DNA of 62,000 nucleotides from Lingula anatina (taxonomy: Eukaryota; Brachiopoda; Lingulata; Lingulida; Lingulidae), in contig NW_019775414.1 of NCBI RefSeq assembly GCF_001039355.2, forward strand, positions 1 to 62,000, read 5' to 3'. Both the position numbers and the translations under genes were made by a program. Below, in pieces: positions 24,001-32,090 of the stretch. A model generated the notes under the pieces. The model saw only the letters and a program-made list of their open reading frames with translations, did not search any database and had not been told where the DNA came from. Numbering within the stretch: position 1 is the stretch's first letter; each line of letters starts with the position of its first letter.

Positions 24001-27000
24001 TGGAAGAATGCTTTTCAGTCATTTTAAAGTTGCTTTTTGAATTTGCTGGAAGTCATTTCCTCAGGTTTGGTTTCAAATTTATATTAAATAGTTAATGGGT
24101 ATATCTCTTAAGAAAACATTGGTTTTTATGTACAGACACAGATGTGTCTGTACATATTGCCATCACCTGCGTCTGTCGTCGCCGATGCCGATGGCGATGC
24201 CGATGCCGATGGCGATGCCGTCGCCGTGCACTTTCACTGTAAACACGATAAGTGGAACACAGTTTTATTTTTTGGTTTTATATTAACAGAGCTGATGAAT
24301 ATTCATAAAACGCAGGTCAAGTTCAAAAATCAGCATGATCGGGCCATTATTGTAGAAGTTATGCTGTTTTATCACTTTTCAGCATATATGCAGCCCTGTA
24401 AACACATTTTAAGGAAAACCGTTAGGCCTGTTGTCATGAAACTCACAAGAGTAATCAATCTTACTAAAACGCAGGTCAAGTTCGAAAAACAGCATGATCG
24501 GGCCACTATTTTAGTAGTTGTGCTGTTTTTTTCCTTTTTTTCAGCATATGTGCAATACTGTAAACACAATATAAGAAAAACCGATAGGCCAATTGTCATT
24601 AAACTCACAGGAGTGGTCAATCTTACTAAAACGCAGGTCGAGTTCGAAAATCAGCATAATCGGGCCATTATTTTAGAAGTTATGCTGTTTTTTCACATTT
24701 CCTCAGATTCAATTCTTTGGCATGTTAACAGTCTTATTATTTTACTAATAAGATACATTAAAGTGTTTGGTTGACATTTCCTGCATCTTTACAACATTAT
24801 TAGTTGATTGTGTAAAAATGATGGTAAACTTGTTATCGTGTATTGTGTAATAAAGTTTCAAAAATGGAAACAAACTCATATCATTGCAGTTTGTCAGATT
24901 CAATCATTCACTTTGTATAGAATCTCAGAATGGAGGAAATTGGACATTTAACACTATTCTATTGATATTTTTCCCATCTCATCAATTATCTAAGTTGATC
25001 ATATAAAAATTGCAGTAAACTGTTTATTTTGTTTTATGTTAAAAAAAGTGTTAAAAATGGAAATAAACCCATGTCATAACAGTGCTGTCTTGTTTCACAT
25101 TTCCTCAGATTCAATTCTTAGGCATGTTAATAGTCTCATTATTTAACTAATAAGACATGTAAAAGTGTTTGGTTGACATTTCCTGCATCTTTACAACATT
25201 ATTAGTTGATTATGTAAAAATGATGGTAAACTTGTTATCGTGTATTGTGTAATAAAGTGTCAAAAATGGAAATAAACTCATATCATTGCAGTTTGTCAGA
25301 TTCAATCATTCACTATGTTCAGAATCTCAGAATGGAGGAAATTGGACATTTAACACTGTTCTATTGATATTTTTCCCATCTCATCAATTTTCTTAGTTGA
25401 TCATATAAAAATTGCAGTAAACTGTTTATTTTGTTTTATGTTAAAAAAAGTGTTAAAAATGGAAATAAACCCATGTCAGAACAGTGCTGTCTTTTTTCAC
25501 ATTTCCTCAGATTCAATTCTTAGGCATGTTAACAGTCTCATTATTTAACTAATAAGATACGTAAAAGTGTTTGTTTGACATTTCCTGCATCTTTACAACA
25601 TTGTTAGTTGATTTTGTAAAAATGATGGTAAACTTGTTATCGTGTATTGTGTAATAAAGTGTCAAAAATGGAAATAAACTCATATCATTGCAGTTTGTCA
25701 GATTCAATCATTCACTATGTTCAGAATCTCAGAATGGAAGAAATTGGACATTTAACACTGTTTTATTGATATTTTTCCCATCTCATCAATTTTCTTAGTT
25801 GATCATATAAAAATGGCAGTAAACTGTTAATTTTGTTTTATGTTAAAAATGGGGATAAAACATTTCAGAACAGTGCTGTCTTGTTTACATTTTGGCATTT
25901 TCAAGTTGTGACTTTGAAGTTCCATGGGCCTGAAGACCTTTGCTAGTCACATTTTCTGAATATCCATGATGCTAATATTTTATTATTAAAAATTGATGGT
26001 CATTATGCTGTTAAAGGGATAATAACTCTTCGTATGATATCTTTATTTCACAATAAAAACATTGTTAACAACTCATAGAAATATAATTTATTCTGTTTTG
26101 TCACAAAAACAGCAGTTGTAGCTATTATTGTGATATCTGAGCTTGTCTTCAGATCACGTGACTTACATTGATGGCTGTACTCTGTTATAATCTCTTAAGA
26201 GATTTTAACGAAAAACCAAACTTTTTAGAAAAAAAACAGGGACTAATGTTGAATGTAAAAATGGATTTGTTAACCATTGGTAAGTATGGGAAAATTGTTG
26301 TTTACTCCAGGAAAATTCATTTTTTGGCCAAAATGAAGAGTTATTATCCCTTTAAACATTATGTAATATTGCATCAAAATTTGATAAAAACCTATTTTGG
26401 GCACTGCTCCCAGGATGACCATTTAAGAAAAACCATGTCAATTACTGTTCTCAAACAGTACAGTAAATATATATAGATGTCTCTGTACATAATGCCATCA
26501 CCTACGTCTGCCGTCGCCGTCATTGCCGGCGCCATGCACTTTCATTGTAAACACGATAAGTGGAAGGCAGTTTTACTTTTGGGCTTTATATTTACAGAGC
26601 TGATGAATATTCATAAAACACAGGTCAAGTTCGAAAAATCGGCATGATCGGGCCATTATTGTAGAAGTTATGCTTTTTTTTCACTTTTCAGCATATATGC
26701 AACACTGTAAACACATTTCAAGGAAAACCGATAGGCCTGTTGTCATGAAACTCACAGGAGTAATTGATCTTACTAAAACGCAAGTCAAGTTCGAAAATCG
26801 GCATGCATCCTGAGTTGGAAAAGCAGTCTAATTGGCTTCTTTTTCTGGAAGTTATACATTTTCAAAGTGTGAACTTGAACTCCCATGGGCCTGAAGCCTT
26901 ATGCTTGTTACACATTTTACTTACATTGGTATTACCTGTTGAGCATAATTAAAATTTGATGTTGAATTTGCAGTTTAACATAATGTACTTTTGCATCAGA

Positions 27001-27288
27001 ATTGACAGTAGCCTATTTTGTGCATAGTTATTTCCTGCTTTTTGTCTGTACATTTGACAGCTTTGCTGCCTTGTTTTAAAGAGTTACTCAGCTTATATTG
27101 CTTTTTTTAAAGTAATTGAAACAAAATATGAAATTATAGTTTTTCATCTGATCATGTAAATAAATAATTTTTTACAGGAAACCAGGACAAACAGAGTCAA
27201 CAGCTGGAGGACCTGGAAAACTGGAGGGAAAAAATCTAAAAAAGGAGGAGTAAGGCCACCAAAGACAAGAGCAGAACAACGCGATTGA
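19657..27288 (+). CDS. DNAJC8: DnaJ homolog subfamily C member 8, complete, 9 exons
   Basis: Spliced product of 250 aa, against about 253 in human. Exons: 19657-19737, 20130-20231, 20529-20585, 20798-20864, 21070-21164, 21336-21407, 21672-21763, 22000-22075 and 27178-27288 (TGA). DNAJC8 (SPF31) is a nuclear J-domain protein found with spliceosome components and SR protein kinase. Visible here: NPFDVLQVDP opening the J domain, the catalytic HPD at residues 86-88 that stimulates Hsp70 ATPase, a basic coiled region (KQKRKQLKKEG), LERLRQE and MHERKR, and the family C-terminus with VNSWR and RPPK. Intron 7 begins with GC (GAAAG/gcaagt) at 21764; only this splice restores the conserved MHERKR. The last intron (22076-27177) is 5.1 kb, with foreign exons and repeats inside. 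Poly(A) signal candidates are ATTAAA at 27853 and AATAAA at 28379. Confidence 0.95.
20931..21015 (+). repeat. (TG)n dinucleotide microsatellite
   Basis: An uninterrupted TG run of about 42 units in DNAJC8 intron 4, ending about 55 bp before the acceptor of exon 5. It accounts for the CV- and HT-repeat reading frames here. Confidence 0.97.
22155..22275 (+). mobile_element. Repeat copy A: left end of a HINE/pearl-like element
   Basis: Begins at a near-perfect hairpin: 14-bp arms 22158-22171 and 22174-22187 separated by GA. Then comes a GC-rich block (catcacctgtgtctgtcg, cgccgtcgcc, gatgccggcg) and the shared segment ending gtaaacacgataagtgga..cagttttac. It matches copies B (24125) and C (26476). 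Homology stops at the single N at 22276, so the remainder is missing or unassembled. Confidence 0.75.
22276..22276. other. One-base assembly gap (N)
   Basis: A single N lies exactly where copy A of the repeat loses homology with copies B and C. It probably marks a contig join inside a repeat. The true distance between DNAJC8 exon 8 and the TPR-coding segment that follows is therefore uncertain. Confidence 0.8.
22367..23969 (+). pseudogene. Three-exon fragment of a TMTC1-like TPR gene inside DNAJC8 intron 8
   Basis: Three exons with canonical GT-AG introns join in one open frame: 22367-22510, 22840-23051 and 23834-23969. They encode about four tetratricopeptide repeats (FPNHASANNNLGTLL, GHTNAHFNLGNVLH, AIQLDPHYTDPYTNLGGILA, DAYNNYGAFLQRLGK, ALQYYMKATSLQPNN). 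These align by eye with the C-terminal TPR region of TMTC1, an ER O-mannosyltransferase of cadherins. There is no transmembrane part, start or stop. Splicing from DNAJC8 exon 8 (phase 0) into the first exon would give a quick stop (GCT GTT TCC TAA), and the last exon ends in phase 2 before the phase-0 DNAJC8 exon 9, so these are not DNAJC8 cassettes. The fragment could be a recent element-borne or segmental duplicate, or part of a real TMTC1 gene misplaced by the nearby gap. No frame damage is visible. Confidence 0.7.
24307..24693 (+). repeat. ~160-bp tandem core repeat, 2.4 copies
   Basis: Units start at 24307, 24466 and 24628 with the motif aaaacgcaggtc, so spacings are 159 and 162 bp. The third unit breaks off after about 66 bp into the 402-bp array. 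The same unit occurs once plus a fragment in copy C (26615 and 26775, spacing 160). Confidence 0.9.
24694..25885 (+). repeat. 402-bp higher-order tandem repeat (three copies)
   Basis: Units start at 24694, 25096 and 25498, exactly 402 bp apart, with few differences. Each unit is a diverged dimer. The anchor cagattcaat falls at 24704, 24895, 25106, 25297, 25508 and 25699, giving alternating spacings of 191 and 211 bp. Both halves end in a form of aaaaatggaaataaac. The third unit is slightly shortened near its end. Confidence 0.92.
26015..26351. mobile_element. 337-bp MITE with TTAA target duplication
   Basis: Perfect 17-bp terminal inverted repeats (AGGGATAATAACTCTTC at 26015-26031 and its complement at 26335-26351) are flanked on both sides by TTAA (26011-26014 and 26352-26355). 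No coding capacity. TTAA duplication is the signature of piggyBac-type transposition. The related repeat copy C shows the unoccupied site at about 26974-26977. Confidence 0.88.
26476..27060 (+). mobile_element. Repeat copy C: short HINE/pearl-like element
   Basis: The left end lacks the first hairpin arm (gatgtctctgtacat remains). It is followed by the GC-rich block, cacgataagtgg, one full core unit (26615-26774) and a core fragment (26775 to about 26806). The right arm (about 26850-27030) is collinear with copy B (cccatgggcctgaag, gcatcagaattgacag). It lacks the 402-bp array and the MITE. It ends about 120 bp before DNAJC8 exon 9. Confidence 0.7.
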
Positions 27289-29507
27289 CCATGGCCAATC
27301 TGGCAAGACTGCACAGGACACTTGCTGCATGTAAACATTGAAAAAAAATCCAGAGTTGTATACATTTTAGGGCGTTTTATCTGAGGAAGCACTGCATGTG
27401 GTTTTCCTGGAACAAACAATCATTTGGATGTGAACACAAATTGCTACCCAATTGAATACACAGACAACGCTTGAGATTTTGTCTCACTGCTGCATTTGGT
27501 GCCCAAAACCTGAAAGTTTTGAGACCATGTCATAAGTGCTCTAAAGCTAGTCTTCAGATGGAAGTATCCATATTATTCTGATGTACACATACTTAAACGC
27601 AATTTGAGGAGCTGTTTGAATGAGAATGAGTTAGTTAAACATGAACACCTCGTGCCTCTCAAGGCTTTTAGTAACTCTTGTAGTTGCTGGCGTGATCTCA
27701 CCTAACATCAGGAATACATCCACCAGTATCTTTGTGGAAGTGGACCAATAGGAGATGTTATTCTAAATACCATTTCTGTTGTGTTTAACCTTAACTTAAA
27801 GCTGTTGATTTGAGTGTAGTCATATGATTTGTAATAGAACCCTGAAGCTGTAATTAAAGGTCTCAGTGAATTTTGCACTTTTGTCCAAGCATTTATTATA
27901 ATTGTATGCTTTGACTCTCTGTAATAGACATCAAGCCGTAAGCTGCACCGTCTTTGTAGACCAGTAGCTGCTGTTGTTTTGTTTACTTTATTTCAAAATT
28001 TGGTATCTTTCATAAAGATAATCTACCTATTATTATTTAATAATTATTATTTCTCATTACATGTCTCACAAAAGGGTACTGATTGAATTGTATCATTGTT
28101 TTAAAAGTTTACAGTATTACAAAGAAATGAATCTAGAAACATAGGGTTTTAGAGATATTCTTGATAATTCAATGATATCTAATAGAAACAGATATATAGA
28201 AAGGTGTTGATATTACATTTCACATTATTTTCTTAAAATGGAAAAAAAGTAGCAGAAATCATTTGATTGTAAATAACTTTATTATTTTGGCTTAACTTGT
28301 TATTCAATAACTGTTAAACCAGCAATATGAGTCTTGTGCACAAAAGATAAGTAAATGTGCCTATGTTGTATATACACTAATAAAGATAAACATACTACCT
28401 TTCCAGAATTTCAGGCAAGACATGTTTCTGATTACTTTTGAATTACATTTGTTGTTAAGTCTGACCAAAAAGTTTACTTGCACAGATGGTTTATGGACAT
28501 TTTGAGTTTGCAGCATACACACTTGAATGAAAAAAATGAAACATTTTCAAAAGGCCTTGATATAAAAGGGACAAAAAAGATTGGTTATTAAAGATTTATG
28601 AAACTGCAAAGCAAAAAAGTTAATACATACAGGTATTGAAGCATACCAAGTTCTCCCTTTAAAATTAATGAACTTTTAAAAATTGGGTTGTGCTTAAACT
28701 CTGTGAAACTTTTCTGTTACAGTAGTGGTGTTGCATTGCTTTCATATTTGTTTTCTTTTACAACAATTAAAGTTCATGGATAACCCTTTCATGTTATTAT
28801 TATTCTCTGCTTTTTATTGTCAGCATTATACATTTTTCAATTCATACCATTTAAATTATTTACATTATGTTTTGTTCATGTTCACTATCTTCAAACATTC
28901 AGTTAAGTAAAAAGACCATATAAATACGATATGTAACCGTTACCTACTTAATTGAAATGTTTACCTCAAAATCAATGTGGTATATACGTGGATGTTCACT
29001 CTGTCCTCTTAAATCATTTTAAATATATCATCTGATTTTAAAATGTTTGGAAAGAGCAATTAAGATAACCTTGATGCTTATCAAACTTCAATAATCAATT
29101 ATCCAAGACAGCAGTTGCTCAAAAAAGGGAGTTTTTTTTTCAAAAATTGAACCAAAATTCCCTAACTAATATGCATTTATAAATAATATGTAAATCTCCA
29201 CTTCATTTTCTTGTGATCTTTTCTTTTTCATGAATATATACATTACTCATAGTTTACAACTATCCAATTTTCCATCCTGTCCACATTAATAAAGATCCAT
29301 ATGTAAATGTGGTCATCTTGGGCTCAGCCAGTTTGATCACCCTCTTATTAGCCTCGTGCTTAGAAACTGTTGCAGAATTGACATAGATTTTAAATGAAGA
29401 TGCCATGTATATTGAAACTTATTTTGAACCAGCATCAAAGATTTTTTTTATATGTCCATTTGTATCCATTAAGTTAAATTGCAATTTTAGTGCTCCCTGG
29501 TTGTGTG
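27289..29507. other. Convergent 3' regions of DNAJC8 and the STI1-domain gene
   Basis: Holds the DNAJC8 3' UTR (candidate poly(A) signals at 27853-27858 and 28379-28384) and the 3' UTR of the minus-strand neighbour (minus-strand AATAAA at 28813-28818). AT-rich; no exon or recognisable mobile element was found. Confidence 0.5.
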
Positions 29508-31883
29508 CTACCTCTGAAAAGCCAGAAGTCCAGCATCTACCAGTTTCTGTATTTTTTCTTGTTGAGCAGGCTGAGCTGTTGATAACATCCTAAAAACATA
29601 AAACAGGGAAAATAAGCATAGGCCTTGATGAAATCTTCCAAAATTATCAGAGTGCTTTATTTTACAATCTCCTCCTGACTATATGCAAAGGTTTTGAAAA
29701 ATTGGTAAAAATAAAAGCAACGCAAAGATAGGACAAGTATTACCCTTGAATCAAATAATACCACTACCTTTGTCCTTTTTCAGGGTCTTTCCGTAAAGTT
29801 TCAAAGAGCTGTTGAATGAATGGGTCCAGCAGCACAAATCTAATTTCTGGATCTGACAAAATTTCTTGCATTTTCTTCTCATCTGCTGCTGTTGGTTGGT
29901 TAGGATTAGTGCTGCTCCTCACAGATATGTCTGCACCCTGGGAGGGCATGGTTGTGGATATTGTATCAGTTTTGGGTTTCTGGGGCTGACCATCTGGCAT
30001 ATTTGAAAAGTGGTCACCTGAAAGGAAAAAAAAGTTTCTTACATGAGATAGTAACTTCATGAAAGAAGTGACATGCCAAATGACCCAGTTATAAAATAAA
30101 CACCATCATATGCATAAACAATGCACTTAAATATTTTTAAAAAATACAAAGCTGATGCAAATATTTTTGATATTTTTTTAATATCATGAATTTGGATATT
30201 TGCTAAATTTTCCATCAAAATGGTAAAATAACAAACTGAGGATATTAACCTAGCAATTATCCTTTAATGTTTCAAAAAAGAACTACCTAAAAGTCCACAG
30301 AATTCTTTGAAAAATTGCTGCACTTCTTGATTATCCTTGTACTTCAGCATTGCTGCTTGTGGATTGGTTTGAAATTCTGTCAATGCTTTCGTGAATGAGG
30401 GATCTGACAACCTTTTGAATAGGACTTCATTGTTTTCAACTTTCCCAAGTAAATCATCTGTGATCCAATCTGCAATGAAATTTAAATCAATAAAAACTGA
30501 AAATACGTATTAAATTCATTATGAATTAATGGTATAATGGACATCAGTGCTTCACATGGTGTGAATATCTTACTTTATTTAATATATTTACTTATAGCAC
30601 CAAATACATTTATTCAAAAATGGCAATGCATTTTATAACTGTTTTGCATTTTTACCCTTATTTTGTAAAAGGGATTCTGCACTTTTCATGGCTGTTTGTA
30701 CTTCTGGAATTTCATATTCTTTCTCTTTTGTTTCTTTTGGCTTTAAATAGGGAATTGAATCATTAGTTGTATCATTGTTCACAGTTTTGGAGTCATTTGT
30801 TGTACTCTGTTTTGGCTTTGATTTTGTATCAGGACTTCCACCAAACAAAAATCCCTTTTTAAATCCACCAAAGCCACCTGCATCTTTAGATACACTTTTC
30901 TTTTCGTGACTGCTGGCGTGTCCAAATGCATTAGTCTGCAATGAAAAATGATTAACCTCATTAAAATATTATGCAACATTAAGAAATGATAATAATTATC
31001 AAGTAACTCAATTTTTAAGTTAAATGAAAGATTCTCATCTAAAGACATGTTAAAAGTTAAATATTTTTCAAGATCATCTAAAATTTGGTTTCTTACATTC
31101 ATAAGTGAATTTTGCTGCAATTCTGAATCATGGCAAACTTTACTCTTCTGATACTTAGTGGTCTTACATACCTCGGGCTTCTTTTGGTTAGATTTATGAA
31201 TATTTTCCTTTTCTATGATCTGTTCTCTTTGAGATAAAACATTTGGTTGAATTTGTGCAGTGTTAGATTTTGACTTGAATTCCCTTAACTCATCAACTCT
31301 TTGTAAAAGTTCTGACATATCCTCTAAAGGAGGGACATCATCTGCAAAGACCAAGGTTAAGGAAAGTAAAATTTATTTTAAAAACACACGAACAAACACT
31401 CTTCTCAACTGCTGTGGTCTGCGGGTAATTAGAGGCAAGTTGTACAATAAACACACTTTTTAATTTAAATACCTCCCAACTCATTGAGCTAACTGTAATT
31501 GTTATACCCAGTAAGTGAAAGTATACAAAGGTTTTCAATTCTAAGATGTTGTGTACATGGTTTTCTGCGACATTTTGTAAGTTGGTGTATTGCCAATTAG
31601 CAGCCAGCCTGCGTTCAGTTCTCACTCATTTGCACTAAAATACTCGGGACCTTTGCCTGTTTTTGCCCTTACGTGGTGGGTACTTACAGTAATTATGGTA
31701 CGTATGGTATTGGCAATGTTAAGGCTGAACACTGCTTATATTGGCAATGTTAAGACTGAAAACTGCTTAGGCAAATTCGGATATAATTCCCATCCACTAG
31801 CCTCTCTCTGTTGAGTAGATAAAAACAAACGAATTAGAATATTGTTTACAACGTTAAGTTAAATTCTTACCATCTTCCGCCAT
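29508..31883 (-). CDS. STI1/Hop-type helical-domain protein, complete, unrecognised
   Basis: Six exons in transcript order: 31871-31883, 31172-31341, 30656-30935, 30287-30469, 29768-30017 and 29508-29589 (TAG), giving 325 aa. I do not recognise the orthologue. The short first exon encodes MAED. Residues about 5-60 are acidic then charged helix (DDVPPLEDMSELLQRVDEL). Residues 62-150 are low complexity with a Gly/Phe patch (GGFGGFKKGFLFGG). Two helical blocks follow: about 160-215 (LFKRLSDPSFTKALTEFQTNP) and about 265-325 (LSDPEIRFVLLDPFIQQLFE, LRKDPEKGQ, ending AGLLAFQR). The repeated 'sDPei...l.dP' pattern is that of STI1/DP domains, which in Hop, ubiquilins and Tic40 bind hydrophobic segments or Hsp70 clients. 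A co-chaperone-like role is inferred from that alone. It is divergent from DDX18 with only 207 bp between start codons. Confidence 0.8.
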
Positions 31884-32090
31884 ATTGAAACAAGTGCTAG
31901 GTGATAGCGCTAATACGTGACTAGGTAGATAGTAATCTATTCCATATTTATGTACAAATCATACAAAACTCAATTAAAGACAGTATGTGGTATCCTTTAA
32001 ATAGTGTAATTTTAGAATAAAAGTATCTGTAAAGAAAAAGAAACCAATATTTTCCCATGACCCTTTGCGGTTTCCTACACATGTGTTAAT
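31884..32090. promoter_or_regulatory. 207-bp bidirectional promoter
   Basis: The start codons of the STI1-domain gene (minus) and DDX18 (plus) are separated by 207 bp, which must hold both 5' UTRs and both promoters. On the minus strand the first codons sit in AATATGGCGGAAG, resembling a YY1 site (AAnATGGCGGC) overlapping an ETS core (CGGAAG). DDX18 begins AATATGGCC. No TATA box stands out. Confidence 0.75.

Larger units (their letters stand above)
24125..26470 (+). mobile_element. Repeat copy B: long HINE/pearl-like element with tandem cores
   Basis: Parts in order: the terminal hairpin (arms 24127-24140 and 24143-24156, identical to copy A); a GATGCC/GATGGC microsatellite (24184-24224); the conserved gtaaacacgataagtgg segment; three tandem core repeats (starts 24307, 24466, 24628); three 402-bp repeats (24694-25885); and a right arm homologous to copy C, interrupted by a MITE (26015-26351). 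A small hairpin (TACTGT/ACAGTA) lies at 26443-26460 near its end. This left arm, ~160-bp core array, right arm plan is that of bivalve pearl elements, now placed with Helentron-associated non-autonomous elements. No transposase is present. Confidence 0.7.

Noticed and set aside
24142-24774. 210-codon open frame across the tandem core repeats
   Set aside because: It stays open because two core spacings (159 and 162 bp) are multiples of three. The copy C spacing of 160 breaks it, there is no domain, and it lies inside a non-coding element.
24307-25885. CRISPR-like array
   Set aside because: The repeats are contiguous 160-bp and 402-bp tandem units without unique spacers, in a eukaryotic intron.
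22076-27177. A DNAJC8-TPR fusion protein
   Set aside because: Exon phases do not match on either side. Splicing exon 8 to the first TPR exon reaches a stop within four codons.
31138-31172. Continuation of STI1-gene exon 2 as one long open frame
   Set aside because: The frame continues to the next exon by chance. A strong donor (gtatgt) at 31171 and the frame of exon 3 support splicing, and the extension is AT-rich with no conserved look.
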